From Viola odorata (Eukaryota > Streptophyta > Magnoliopsida > Malpighiales > Violaceae), in assembly GCA_963691705.1 (NCBI GenBank), contig OY829539.1, positions 56,084,327-56,148,326 on the forward strand: 64,000 bases of DNA. The letters run 5' to 3'. Below the pieces are notes generated by a model, which worked only from the letters and a program-made list of their open reading frames with translations, searched no databases and was not told the DNA's origin. A program made the translations under genes and the position numbers. The first letter of the stretch is position 1, and every line of letters begins with the position of its first letter. Shown piece by piece: positions 25,528 through 39,696 of this stretch.

Positions 25528-28500
25528 TCAAGGGCATTTTCGCTGTACATAAGAAGCCCCATGCTCTTCATACCTGTGAATAGCCAACACTTTCAATGAC
25601 TTCACAAGAAAATAGTTGCTCATCTACATCTTTATGTATGAACTCTAAATATTTAACTTTTTATTACAAAAAGGCAAAACTTGAAAAAATACCCTCAAAC
25701 TACGAGATTAATTGCATTTTCATAATAAGTAACTTGGACGATGAAACTTACTCAGATTTGGAGAACCACATCTGCTGGAATGAACCAAGAGAAGCTAGTA
25801 TACTTCCTCCAATCCAAACACTGCATCAATAACCAAAGCAGCACCATTATGGGTACAAGATTAAGATTTTACCCACAGTTTGAGACAAAATCTAGTCAAT
25901 CATCAATACAATACAAAGGGGAAAATAAGAACAATCCCAGGTTCTCTAATTTGCAGCCACATTTAGTTCCATGCTCTGTGGCACTAGTTAAGTGACTGCG
26001 CTAAGCTTTCCCATTAGTTCATTATCAGACATTATCATTGCTTTAATATAGGGTTTGACATGGATTTTCAATTATCTCACAGTTTAACAAGTTTTCAGCA
26101 AACTTTGAACCTCTTTTCAAGTAGTCACCACTCTGAAGATACATACCCACTTTTTAGTGTCAACCTACATGAAAACAACTATGCCACCAACACAAATCGG
26201 AGGAAAACAAGAGGAAAAAAATAAAAATAAAAACCAAAGTAGATCAATTATCACATTGAACACGAATACACATTCACAGTGACATAAGTGGAGAGTTAAG
26301 CAATCAAACCAAACCTGAATCTTCTTTCAGTTGCATTCCCACTAGCCAACACCTTAACTCTAGCAGCTTGTGGAGACTCCTGTAAATCAATGGATCGTGT
26401 CATTACTCTGCAGCTGATTAAACCTCCTCAATTAAGAAGCATTCCTATCAGAATAGGTTTGCCAAACAAAAAAATCTTAGGCCCTGGACATTTTGGGCCT
26501 CAAAATTACATGTTGCATGTTTTTCTTTTTATCCACTGTTTTTGAACAGGTGTCTATAGTGATTATGGAAAAGTAAGAACTCTGATGAAATATTGAACTT
26601 TAACTGCACCAGCTAATGTTATTAAACAGTGATCATGATAACCATGGTAATGCACGTGACAAGTCAAACTAGCATAAAACAACAGTAGGACTGTTGACGA
26701 GGAGCTATCAATACTTACACTAGCAAGTTTTGCCAAACTAGCAATATCATGACAACCATCACTATTAGTACATAACTTGAATGGTTGACAAATTTATTTG
26801 ATGGAGTGGAATCCAACCAAACTGAGATTCCCAGACACATGAAAACATACAACAACATGCAAACAACTACCTCAAGCAAATCTTTCTCAAGACGTTCCTT
26901 TAACTGTTGCATCGATGCAGTCCCACCAGCAAGCTATAGGGGAAAAGCGAACAGAAGAACTAAATCAATATTTAAATATTTAAACAGACTCGTAAACAAG
27001 AGAATTAGTTCCACTGCAATACTAAACAGATGAGCATAAATAGGAAGTTTTTTCATTCTTTAATTTCCCACTCTCATCCAACAAAAGAATGACAAACACC
27101 ATACAATTATCTGCCATGAAACTTCAGTCTGAAGTCCTACTGCATCAAATAACAAAGCCACATTTCAAATTTGGGCTCTGCTATAAGACATGCAATTGAG
27201 CACTTCTGAGACCAATACAGCTGTTTCCACCACTAACCCAGCTGCAACTCTGCTGCTGTTCTGTAAATGCATCTAGATGAAATACAGACACTAGCTGTTG
27301 AACAACGGTAGAACATTTTCCAATTTATAGAATTATTCATAAAAGAGTGATGCCCAAAGATGAGGCAACCTAAGATAAAGTATGGGAACACTGAATTAAA
27401 TAGGAAAAACTAGAGAGCAAAAAATCAATGGAACCACACAATACTACAGATCTAGGTTCTTTCCAGCTTGCTAAGAAAGCTGATAACAAGCTTTTCCAAC
27501 TTACCAGTATACTACTAAAAAGTTCTCTCCGAATATCCACATCGCACTTATTTATGCTCTCTATCACCTGAAAATAATGGAATGGAAATAATGAAATACA
27601 AGTCACAGAATCAGTGACACATGAAAGTCAAAATACTCAAGTTTTACCATTTGCGGCAAACCACGAATAGTAGGAGTAATCTCAGCAAAATTTTCCATAC
27701 CAGGGATTGTCTGTGTTCAAAGACATAACAACAATTTGTGTGAGATAAGAGAAAAACTAGGAAATTGAAATAGATCAACTATATACACAAAACCATTTTG
27801 CACTTAACAGTTTATTCCAACACTTAATTATGAATATTTTCATGCAAACAATTGAATACAAAGCCTTACATCTTTAAGAATTAGTGAGCCACTATCAATT
27901 TTTGTTCAGGCATGTTTCTTCGTATAAATAGTTAAACAGAAGAATAAACTAAAACCAAAGAAGAGTTGAGATTAAGAGAAAAAACCAGCTGAAGTTCTAT
28001 CCTACAAAGCAGTCAAAGTTTTTCCCATTAGTCAGGAAAAACATTAGAAACTTCCAAGAGCCCTTTTCCAAACATTGAAGAGAAAAGACTTCCATCATGT
28101 GTTTAAAAGCTTCCAAAGGGTCATGAACCTCACTAATTCAACCTATAATAAAATTTACAGGCATAGGGCTGTTTAAAACCAGAACAATCAGCAAATCATT
28201 GATGCGACGGAGTTAAGATTTAGATATTCATTCCGTATTAAACCAAGGTTGAACCAGGTTCAAGTAGTTTATTAACCAGAATTTGGCCTGTTTCCCTATG
28301 CTAGTTGCGCACACCAACATATCTGATTTCATTATTTATGCGCCACAATTGAAGATTAAGGAATTTAGGTTTGAACGAATTTTTTTTCAAGAAGGTCTGT
28401 CTATAAACAACCATTGTTCCACTAAAAAAATGTTTGTGCAGTCTGAGTTTTCCAAACTATGAACAGACAATTACAATGTCGCTCTCCATCTTCAAGGTTG

Positions 28501-31500
28501 AGATGGATATAGGAAACCACAATAATATTGAATGAGAACAGGAAAGATAATAAAAATTCCCTTGAGAAGTAGGATTCCTGAAGACAGTAACGGAATGCAA
28601 GAAATATGAAAACTGAGCCTTATACCTGAATTAATGAGGGATTGAACAAAACATCTGGAATCTTGAATCGGTCAGCTCCAATCTCAATTGTCCTTTGAGG
28701 GATAGGAAAATGAAAGATTAAACAAAACTTGATGAGGAAATTTAGTAATGCAACTCAAAAAAGTGATCAACGTGGATTCTTATTCAGTTGCATAATATTG
28801 CAAGGGACTTACTGGCCATCAGGAAGCTCATATGGAGTCATTGGGATATTTGAGTATGAACTCTCTGTGTAAACAAAATATTGAGGAATAAGGAAAGAAA
28901 GAGAGGCATGCATTAAGGAATGTACAACTAGTTGAACACATAGGATATTCAACTTGGAGGATACTACAATAACAGGTTAGATGCACTAATAGTATCAGAA
29001 AGCGAAAAATTATAACTACGCAAGAGAAATAATATAAACAGCGACAATACAAATTTAAGATTCACCATCATATAAGAGGACTATCATTCGTGATGGATTA
29101 TGTGAAGGCAAATCCAGGACACCTAAGCTGTGCCCATTTTCTGGAATTGTTTTAAAATAATTTGAGAAAGCCACATCATCCGGACTAGCCTCCTTTAAAG
29201 CAAATATGGCTTGCTAATTTTGGGATCCACTTAACATTCAATGAAGTGCCCACTCAAGCTTGAGAAAAACATTCAAGTTAAACATGTGCCCAGGAACAAC
29301 CCACTTCTCTCCACACCCCAACCTAAGATGATGCAATCGAATATTTCAAAGAAATAATCTCGACTGGTTCTTCACCATTCATTACCAGGCTCCTAATGCT
29401 CAAAGGAAATGGACCATAAATCTTGCGAAAACTAAAAGATAATCAGAAGTATAACAATTGATTATAATTAAGTGAATCTTTAAAAAGTGAAGAGAAACTT
29501 AATGGCAGTGGGATATTTTTGAAAAAAAAATAAATGCTCTTACAGAAAAAGAAAAGCCAGACAGCATATATCATCACAAGAAGAATCAAATATCAGAAAA
29601 TACAAAGGAAAGAACAAACCATCATAGGGTGTATCTGGAGCTCGGCAGACACATTCCTTGATATCACTTGCAATTACCCTCTGTTTCCAAAAATAAAATA
29701 TCAGTTGAAATTAAAGAAAGAAAGGTCATCGCAGCATGATATGCTATCAATCACAGACCTGGGAATAGAGCCTGTAGCTTTCAGTTGTATTAGGAAAATC
29801 AAGATCCACTGTCTGTCAGGTCCTCATAAAGAAATAAAGACAAATGCGTCAAAGGCTGAGACAGAAAGAGTGCCCAATTTCCCAGACATCTAAAGCAACT
29901 AAGAGGAAGTTAGGTTTCAATTCTCAAAAAGAGAAATAAAAAGATCATGTCTGTTGGATTTTAACAAAGTTGAAATTTAAATTCTGGCATCGCCGATTCC
30001 AAAAGAACTTCTTGGTCATGGTCTGATATAACATACATATCGCACTTAATCAGGTTTACTCCCTCTGTTTTTTTTTTAATTGTCACTTTTTCAGTTTTCA
30101 CGATAACCAACACAATCATTAAATTACAATTATTGTATAATTTTTACTAAACTACCCTTATTAATTATGAATCATTCCTCTTTAATTTTTCTCCAAAAAG
30201 TAGTTAATTTAAAATTGTTTAGGGTTAATTTTTCCATTTACTACAAAAAGTGATCTTGAAAATCGAAAAGCGACAACTGAATAGGCAAAACCATTTCTTA
30301 AAAAAGTGACAATTAAAAAAAATGGAGGGAGTAGTTGGTTAAGATGATTATTTACTTCAGACTTTTTTTTATTTAAAAGAAAACCAGACGGAACAGTTTG
30401 AAATTCTCATTAGATCTTGGTTTCTCATGATGTCAGCTCTTAGTTGTCAGTTTCAATGTAGGAAAACTTCCAGTATAGAAGCCTATCAAGTTTTCCTTTT
30501 TATGCCTGATTTGACTACTAAGCCCCCTTTATCCTTCCAGCCCACTTGCATATTGATCTGTAATTGCAAATTTGATTACAGAATCCATCTCAGAATTCAA
30601 ATACCTAGCATACTTCATACTGTCAACCCTAGCCCAAAATAATAAATAGACAATAGAAATCAACCAATAACTCAAAGCTAACTACATGATACACAAATCT
30701 AAAATAAATGACAACAGGGCACCTGTACAAGAAATGCAACTGAAAACAAAGTCCAGTGACGTCCATTTTAGTAATACCTGAAACTCGCCAGGCCGTATTT
30801 CCTTTCTCTTGAAAGAGTACCTGGGCCTTATCTGTAGCCAAAATCAAACAAAACTTCGACAAATCAAGCCAAAGTAACTCTCCATTCAAAGTACATATTC
30901 ATTCAATAGTCACTTACCACAAGACCTTTGCTCTCCAAGCTTTTCAACAAGCAATCTGTGAGGATTTCTCCTCCTATAGGAGAAATAGAAACTGCCTATT
31001 GTCATAAAAGCAATAATCAGAAAACGCTGTCACTCACTCAATAAATAATCAGAAAACGCTGTCAGTCACTCACTAAGTAATATGGATGGAAATAAGATTA
31101 AACCAAAAAGAGGGTCCCAATGAAATATGGTTACTGGAGCAAGGAAGAAGCAAGGAGTGTAATTTTTTTCTGAAAGAGGGGGGGAAACAAGGTTGGTGAA
31201 ATTGTCAATGATCAACAATATACATTTTCCCTGCCGGGCAACTGCCACAGCAATATCAGGACTGTTTACCTCAGTGTATGATTAAGACAAATCATTTCCT
31301 CAAACTATTGTTGCCTGTAGCAACCTTTTTGTATAATTATATGGTGCGGTGAAATGGACAGTAATTATCTAAAAAACTAAATTCATGCATAAATGGGAAA
31401 AGATGTACATCTATCCAGTCAAACATCTTGCAACTTTTACAAGGGGGCAGGATGTAAGTTGTTGGTAATAACCAATGGGTTTGAGTTCCTAGCAACAAAC

Positions 31501-34234
31501 GGCATTTGATAAAGAAGCTTCCCCCCAAAATACTGCAATTACAGGAATTCTTTATTTTTTTCTTTATAAATTAAAAACAAATAAATAAAATAATACCTTG
31601 TAGTGGTGAGGGATACATTAAGTTTTGTTGAAAATTAGAGAATACCAAAAGAACAAGTTGCAAGTAATATGTTTATTGATTGATAAAAAAAGGTTACCTT
31701 TTGAAGGACATAACCATCATGTACCGGTGCAACTGTAGTTGATCCTCCACCACTGGAAATAATCTTTCAATCAGTTACACTTTTAAGTAAAAAATCAAGA
31801 TATTGTCATTGTTAAAACAGATGTTACTATCTTTCAGCACATTGTTATCTGTAAGCAATAGAAATCAAATTAAATTATGAACAGCATAGCTTAAAGAAAA
31901 GAAGGGTAAAGCTAAACATCAATTTTCGTCCTCCGTAAGAAAATCAACCAATCAAATGTAACCCAAGTGAAATATTAGATGTCAAAAATACTTTTAGGAA
32001 TGAAATCACAAGACTTGAATAATGGGTTAAAATACAGTGGAGATACGAGGAACAAAAGGGTCTACATCAATGCAAAAAGTACAAGCATAAAGATGATCTA
32101 TGTTAACACAAATCTTGTCAGGAAAGGTCTGACGCAATTAGATAAGTGAGTAGAGACATCGACCAAAAAGAAATCTCAGAAAAACCATAATAGTAATCTC
32201 ACCTATCAACCACTAAGGACGTTGCCCGACCTGATGCAAAGGATGTGAGAACCTGGTACCAAGAAATACTTCAGTCACACCAAGCAACATCACCAACTCA
32301 GGAGAGTAGAGAACACAAAAACAATAAAATTTCTCCAATTGTATAAGATAAAAAAATAAATAAGAAACGCTATAAATAGAACAAAGTGGCAGCGGATGGA
32401 CTAGGGACATACAGCATTCTTGGCCAGAAATAATGCAGGAACACTGTACTTTTCAAACATAAGCTCAGCTGTCCTGTCAGATATGGAACCAAAGAATCAG
32501 GATCAACAATAAGTAACACAGAAATGCAACCAAACAAATAAATAATTGAATGAATGGCGTATTTTATTTTGTAGAAGAGGATAAATAAAGATACTAGCGG
32601 TTTAAAATCAGCAACAACACAAAGAAATACTGTAAAACTAAATAGGGTTGGCATGGGTATCATTATTAAAATTCGAAACCATAAGATCACGGCAGCAGAG
32701 AGCCAATGTCAATTCAAACAAAAGAATATACAAATTATGGCAAGTGAAGATACAACCAGTACCAAAGACACCAATTTCAAAAAATTGCTAACTTAAGTCC
32801 TACTGTGTTTGTGCTTATTTTCCATAATGAATGGCCTGAGCTACTTAGTGAATTATAACATCTGAGCATTTAAACTAACAAATGAAAAATAATATATTTT
32901 CACCATATATTTAACTATTTAAGCAATTCACGGGGAGTAACTTATTACAAAATGTCACAGGTGACAAAAGCTTCAGCTGGAATCAACCACATTTTCAGTT
33001 GGCATTTCTAGTAAGATAATAGATATGAAAATCTCACGCATTAATTTCTTGTTTAAGTACACCCTTCCGTGGCTAAACAAAGGATTAAAAACTATGGAAA
33101 TGTACTTTAAGAAAATGTGTCCATGGACCATGACAGCTCCAATAGATATAGTAGCTGCACAAAAGGTCTACTTAACAACCAAAAAACACAAACAAAGATA
33201 TTGCATGATGCTAGATTTCACTTGCCGTGGGCATTCTCTTGTAGCAATATGAAAACTATAAACACATTCGATTCTCTCTCTTTTTTCACTAACTCTTCCA
33301 TAGGTAATAAAAAATGCAAGAAACTACATGGCTGCTATATCACCTTTCTCTCTGTTGCTGTGTGTTAGATGATGGTTCTGCAAGCAGCATCGGATGCTCC
33401 TTAGGATCAACCAAAAGACATTCCCTTAATCCATTAAGAAACATATATTTATTAATCCCGGAGCTATCAAAAATTTAAAAAAAAATATATAAAATAACAT
33501 ATAACAGAGAATGACATTAATATTCATAGGTCACCTGAAAGCATGGTCCCATATGCCATCCACAATATCCCAATCCACAACAATTCCATCCTTTATAGGT
33601 GACAATACCTGATAAAACAGGAAACAACATACTCAAACGCCAACCAAAACAAAGCCTGAGCAGTCTCCCAACAAAAATGCAAGAGAATCACAAAACCAAC
33701 CTCCATATTGTCGCGGCGGAACCCTAAGGACTGAGACCCCACATGTATCTTTCGCTTTCCCTTTCCCTTATCAGAATCTTTTACATTAGTCTTCGAGTCG
33801 ATAGCAGAGTTCTTCTCATTATTCGCACCATCATCAACATCCATTAGGTCAATTGATCCAACAACCTAACAAGTAGTAGTTATCTCAATTGGTCAACTTA
33901 CTGGATGAACCCCAAAGCCTAATTACAAGACAATAATTCCTAGTACTAAGTAGCTTCCTTTTTAGCAGGGACAAATTAAAATGGAAATTAAGGCAGTGCA
34001 GCTAAATTCAAATGAAGAGATCAGAGAAGAAGAGAAACTGACCGAAGGGAACACCGCCTTGGGAGCATCTTCACCGGCATAACCAGCTTTGCAGGTGTGA
34101 GAACCAAGGTCAATCACTATGGCTGATACTTCATCTGCGTTCCAGCAACAAACAAATTACAATAAATAAAATAGACCTCAACCAACCGAGCTCGAGCGTG
34201 TACAAAATGTTTAGCACTCACCTCCACCGTACAT
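25528..34234 (-). CDS. ARP4: Actin-related protein 4 (chromatin-remodelling subunit)
   Basis: Twenty exons: 34234-34222, 34134-34043, 33865-33701, 33608-33535, 33424-33344, 32473-32413, 32252-32203, 31752-31698, 30995-30918, 30831-30778, 29812-29759, 29680-29620, 28864-28813, 28692-28626, 27710-27648, 27567-27505, 26933-26871, 26379-26315, 25820-25752 and 25573-25528. They sum to 1326 nt, 441 residues, the length I recall for Arabidopsis ARP4. The start '[20 protein letters not shown]' is typical. Phosphate loop 1 is D13-LGSHT and loop 2 is 'VVDSGGGSTT' (about 176-185). The adenosine motif '[11 protein letters not shown]' starts near 362. The C-terminus '[13 protein letters not shown]' fits the actin fold. 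ARP4 (BAF53-like) is a nuclear subunit of SWI/SNF, SWR1/INO80 and NuA4 complexes and controls development and flowering. A charged insert ('[20 protein letters not shown]') sits in exon 3. The first exon holds only 13 coding bases. Confidence 0.96.
30059..30331. mobile_element. Stowaway-type MITE inside ARP4 intron 10
   Basis: The termini are inverted: 'ctccctctgtttttt' at the left and 'aaaatggagggag' at the right, flanked by TA on both sides (30057-30058 and 30332-30333). The 273-bp element has no coding capacity. Ends, TA target and size fit Stowaway (Tc1/mariner) elements. It lies wholly in the intron between 30778 and 29812, so the reading frame is untouched. Confidence 0.85.
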
Positions 34235-34314
34235 GGTTGCCGGGTTAGGGTAAAAGCAGCGAGCTTGGGTCTGGTTCTTCCAGAGCTTTTCAGAAACGAG
34301 AGTTGAAGGATGGG

Positions 34315-34324
34315 GTTAGGGTTT
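34315..34324 (-). promoter_or_regulatory. Telo-box-like motif upstream of ARP4
   Basis: On the minus strand this reads AAACCCTAAC, the telo-box of many plant genes active in dividing cells. It lies about 80 bases before the ARP4 start codon, so it is in the 5' UTR or core promoter. Confidence 0.45.
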
Positions 34325-34578
34325 TAGTAATTTTCTGTTTTCGTTTTTCCACGATGGAGGGAAAGGAAGGAAGAAGTGGAATGGGCCTGCTTAGTGTGTA
34401 TTTTAACCCAGTGGACTGGATCATTGGCTTTGAGACGAGTTCGTAGTTAATTGTTTGTAGATCGTTGGCTCTTTTTTTTTATATTTAATAAAATAAATGA
34501 AAATAATTCAGTATTAGGAGGGTAAGGTTTCGAGTTCAAAATATTTTGTTTATACTAATATGTTGGTGTTTGTTAAAA

Positions 34579-34997
34579 GGTAAACTACATAAAAGACCAT
34601 ATAGTTTATAAAATGTTCCATTTAACATCATATAGTTTAAAAACTTGCAATAAAATCACTATAGTTTCCTAAAATTTGCAATGTTAAACTTTTAAATACT
34701 TAAAACATCGAAAATTAATAGTAAAAAATTGCAAAAGATACGAAATTTGGACAAAAAATGTAACTAATATAGAAGAACTTATTGCAGTGGGAAAAAATTT
34801 ACAATTTGTTTTTAATTAATTCCTTTTTAATTATTTTTTTAATTCTTTGAGTGGAGTAAACTCTTTGTTAACATTTTCCCTCAAATTTGCATAATTTTTT
34901 AAATTAATTTACAATTTATTTTGCATATTTTCACCACTAGAAAAGTTAAAATTGTAGATTTTAAAGAACTATAAGGTTTATATTACAAACTTTTAAA
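34579..34997. repeat. AT-rich dispersed repeat, copy B (MITE-like)
   Basis: Begins 'ggtaaactacataaaa' and contains 'tttataaaatgttccattta', matching the repeat at 1145-1535 along its length. It directly abuts the left end of the hAT element at 34998. Confidence 0.55.
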
Positions 34998-36676
34998 CTA
35001 GGGGTGACAATATGGGACATTGTCCATATACCTATCCCATCCGTCCAATTTTAGACGGAATATGGATAACAATTTTAGTCCCATTTAATAAACGGGACGG
35101 GTCAAACCCATCTCGCTCTACACGCGGACAGACGGGACCACCCGACGGGTTCCCGTCTGTCCATTTATTATTTACTCTTTTTAACACATTATTTAATTTA
35201 AAAAAAATTATATTTATCTAATATTTTCTAACGAACTCAAATCTTCCCATCCCAATGTCCTCCTTCTCCTAATCCTAACCGTCGCAGCTCCGTCGCCTGA
35301 CCATTAAAATACCCCTGTTATATTTCAATTCCCTAATTCGCTTCTCCACTTCGGCCGCACTTACAAACCCATCCTCTGCCTCTTTCATCTGTAGAACGAC
35401 TCTGAGTTCTTCCATCAATATCAACTGTTCAGCCAACATTTCGCCCACTCAACAGGCCCGCACTCTACATCGCTGCCACTGGCACACCGTAATTGCTTGA
35501 CAAGAAGCAGTTTCAGATTTCTAGTAAATCATCTCAATTCTTGACCGACCAATTAAATTATTGGAAGGGTGATTGTTGGATTACTTGTTGCAATTATGAA
35601 CCCATCTGATTGCTTAATGTTGATTGCATTGTTTGGCTGATTCCAGCTAGTTTGGGAATAAGACGTTTGATGATTTTGAAAAAACACTCCTCATATAGCA
35701 TCATAAGTAGTGCATGCAGCTGCCTCCGTAACGTGCTTTCTGCTAGTTGATGCAAATTTGAGTCGAGGATCGTGTTGTGCTACAGTGCTAGTTTCTTGTA
35801 GCATTTTAGTGTCTTGTGAATTGCAGTGAGTTTTAATAGTATGTATAAGAATGTTATTTGGCTTGGGAGTCTTTTTCTGGTGAGGAAATTCAGCATCTTA
35901 CTGATAGTTGTTTGGTGTGTTGAATTAGCACTTAAGATGTCAGAATATGCTTTACACCTAGCTAGTATGTTCATCTTGATCAATCGCGCTATTCACAAAA
36001 GTTTTTTTTTAGGAGATTTTAGCTTTTGGCTTTAAGAGTTAGAGGGTAAGAACTGCAGTAAGGGTGAAGAAGAAAACTGTCGATGGAGCAAAATGAAAGG
36101 ATTAACCTGGTGATAATTGCTATGTTCATTTGTTTTGAACTTGCATAATATCACAACAACTCGCATTAATTTTGCTAATTCTACTGATTGATAAACCTGG
36201 TAATGTTTCTGAACAGAAGAAAAAAGATGTTATTATGTTTTCTAGTACTACTTCTAATCAGAAGAAAAGGGAGAAAAAATTATGAAAGTTTTGTTTGTTC
36301 TGTTTGCAAATTTGAGAAGGACAAAATGTCTTCTTAGCTATAGTCATGCCTTGTGAATATTGAATGCACTTTCCTAGCTCTTTGCTCTGTGCTACTTGGT
36401 GTTAGTATTTGGCTTCTTTGCTCTGTGCAACTTGGTGTTAATATTTGGCTTAACTTGTCTGCCTGCAAGTTAGGCTTCTATTCTTCTACTTATATAGGGT
36501 AAAGGGTGCTCCCTGAAAGCTCTGCCATGTCATGCTGATGACCAAGCATTTGCAATCTGTGCACAACATACATGCTAAGTTTACACCTGCTTTTTGCTTC
36601 TGAAGTTGTATACCTATTTTTTGCTTCTAAAGTGGTATACTTGTTTTCTTGTGTTCTTATTAGTTTTCTAATATAG

Positions 36677-38940
36677 ATGGAAGATGCAAGTACAAATTTG
36701 GAAACTAATAGGAATGCTCAAAGTTCATCGATTGAGATTGAAGTTAATGGTTTGGAAGAAGAAAATCTTCCTTCTTCGGGCAAAAGAAAGAGGAGCTTAA
36801 CTTCAAGATCGTGGACTTACTTTAATTTAATAACTATAAAGGATAACAAGAGAATCTCCAAATGCAAGATATGTGGGCAGGAATACCCTTACACAAACTT
36901 AGGTACCAACAGTATGCGTAGACACACTCCAAGATGTGAAATGATATGTCATCCTCGCAAAGGCCAGCAACAACATTACTAGTAACACCATCTACTTTAA
37001 AACCTCCTTTCAATTATGATATATTTAGAGAGTTGATGAGTAAAGTTGTTATAAAGCATGATCTTCCTTTCCAATTTTCTGAGTGAGAGAGTGTTAGGGA
37101 CGTTATATGTTATGTGCGGGGTCAAGATATAAATGTTGGTAGTAGAAATACTTGCAAAGTTGATTGTCTAAAAATGTATAGGAGGGGAAAGGTTAGGGTG
37201 AAAAATATGATAAACCTAGCACCGGGAATGATTTGTTTTACTTCTGATTGTTGGACTTCAATAACCACTGAGGGTTATATTTGCTTAACTGCTCATTTCA
37301 TTAACAGAGATTGGTGCATTCATAAAAGAATCTTGAACTTTAGTTACATCCCACCTCCTTATAGCGGTATTTGTTTGTTTGAAAAACTCCTTTCTTCATT
37401 GTTTGGGGTGTAGATAAAAAAATTATGACAATCACTATGGTTAATGCTTCCGCTAATGACTCATGCGTTGGTTCGTTAACTGATAAATTAAAAAATATAG
37501 GTGAGATATTTTTTGAAGGAAAGTATCTTCACATGCGTTGCTGTGCTCATATAATTAACTTGTTTGAAGAAGATGGATTGAAAGAAAAAGTGTTGGATCT
37601 TGCTGTTAAGAAAATTTGAGAAACTGTCAAATATTTGAAAGGCTCCCAAACTAGAAGGCAAAGATTCTTAGAATGTGTTGGTCATAGCTCTCTTGATGCT
37701 AAAAGGGGTTTACCACAAGATGTTCCCACTTGTTGGAATTCAACTTATATGATGTTGGATAGTGCCCTTTATTATCGTGTTGCTTTTGATGCACTTTGCT
37801 TTGAGAGATTCAAATTACAAGCATTGCCCATCTGCAAGTGAATGAGATAATATAGAAAAGATGTGCAAAATTTTATGTATTTTCTATGACATAACTTGTG
37901 TGTTCTCGGGGTCCAAATATCCTACTGCAAATTTGTACTTTTCTGTTATATTTTCAACTTACTTAACCTTGTGTGAAGCAATAAAAAGTAGTGATGAGTT
38001 TATGAGAGCAATGGCATAATCAATGTATGGGAAGTTTGAGAAATACTAGGCAAATTTTAGTAAGGTCTTAGCGATAACGGTAATTTTAGATCCTCGTTAT
38101 AAGTTGAAGTTTGTCGAATGGTGCTACAAAAAGTTTATGGTGAAAGTGATTAGGTGAAAAAAATTATGGAGTTGAAAGAGAAGTTGTTCTCACTTTTCAA
38201 CGAATATGGAAATGGAAGTTCGTCTTCTGTATCGACATCATCTTCAAGTGCATCTTCTCAAATAGTTCATAGATCTGAACATCAAGGCACTTCTCAATCT
38301 TCTCATGCAATAGAGGTCTTTTTTTCTAGGGAGACTCGTAACGTATTGTTGTTATGTTATTTTGGTTTAAAACATTTGCATTTATTTAGATAGTTACATT
38401 TCACAATTTAAATTTAAATGTTTGTGAGCAATTGTGTTTTTCTTTTTTTAGGAATTTGATTATGAAGTAGGAGGAGTCTGATAAACATCCGAGGATGAGA
38501 AGTATTTGGATGAATCAAATATGGATAGAAAAATAAACTTGGATAATTTAGCTTTTTGGAAAACTAGTCAATTTTAATATCCTCATGTCTCTTCGATGGT
38601 ACGTGATATTCTTAACATACCAATTTCAACTGTAGCTTCCGAGAGTGCCTTTAGCGTGGGTGGAAGAGTGCCCGACCAATATCAAAGCATGCTTAAATCG
38701 AAAACTGTTGAAGCGTTGGTTTGTACTAGAGATTGGATATATGGGTCGGAAGGTAAATTACTTAAAATTTTCTTATTTGGTTTATAGTTATCTTTTTGTT
38801 TACATTTTGCTTTGTTGTTTATATGCATAGATATAGAAAAACAAATAAAATTATTTGAGGAGCTTACCCGTAATGTGTTGATTATGGAACAGGAAGAGAA
38901 TGATGAGGGAAGTTCTAATTCCATCAACGATATGGCATGA
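36677..38940 (+). pseudogene. hAT transposase pseudogene (BED zinc finger, RICESLEEPER-like)
   Basis: The first fragment (36677-36982) has a BED finger: 'WTYF', then 'CKICGQEY', then a distal 'MRRHTPRC'. Later fragments in shifting frames match the hAT core: 'MICFTSDCWTSITTEGYICLTAHFI' (about 37225), 'CCAHIINL' (about 37540) and 'DVPTCWNSTYMMLDSAL' (about 37720). The C-terminal dimerisation region 'STVASESAFSVGGRV' is at about 38626-38670. In-frame stops (for example after 37082, at 37413 and at 37619) and frameshifts break it into at least five pieces. It is not functional. Domain order is intact, so it derives from a full-length autonomous copy. Confidence 0.88.
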
Positions 38941-39280
38941 CACAAGATGAGAAATAGATTCTGGTTTACATAAGTCTATACGATTTTTATATTTTTATGT
39001 GTAGACTTAATTTTAAAATGATTTTTAGTTGTTAGATGAGGTTGTGTGATTGACGAGTGTCGAATCCGCGATCATAAATAAAAAGATTACAACTTATCAC
39101 TAAGCAGCAAAAAGGGATTTGTGCATAGCGGCAAGAGGATCGATCCACAGGGACTATCGGCCTAATGCTCATTCTCCTGCAAACAACCAAACCAAACTGA
39201 TCAAAACGAAGGGGGAGGTGAAAACAGTACAGAAAATAAATGACAGGAAAATAAAATAAAGCAGGAGACATGGCAGCTCC

Positions 39281-39298
39281 ATCTCAAGGCCCTGAGAT
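39281..39298. repeat. Palindrome in solo LTR, copy 1
   Basis: ATCTCAAGGCCCTGAGAT: palindromic except for one central pair. Confidence 0.85.
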
Positions 39299-39680
39299 GA
39301 GTATGCCATGCTCTAAATAAAAACAGTAAATAAAATACGAAAATAGTAAAGAAAAAGATAGTGAAAGGATGAGGGAAAATATTATTCCCAGCAGAGATCT
39401 CTTGAGGTAACAATTCCATGTTGTTCATTGACACTTAAAACATTTTCAAAACAATTTTCATAGAGAAGTTATAGAGATAAATCCAGGGGCAATCTCCAAG
39501 CCTCCTCCTACTCAAGCCGCATGAAGAGAAGCTAATCGTGCGACCCTAACTCCCTTAACAATTCTATGTTGTACCTGTCCGCCACTCTACTGAAATTCCC
39601 CGCTGTCACCCAAGAAACTCAGTAAAGGAACAAGCACACACATAAAATTCCTAGGTTGTTGATATGATTAGGAAGGCCCT

Positions 39681-39696
39681 TCTCAAGACCTTGAGA
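39681..39696. repeat. Palindrome in solo LTR, copy 2
   Basis: TCTCAAGACCTTGAGA: palindromic except for one central pair. It lies before 'gttgtctactcgg', as the first palindrome of the Athila LTR lies before 'gttgtctactcaa'. Confidence 0.85.
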
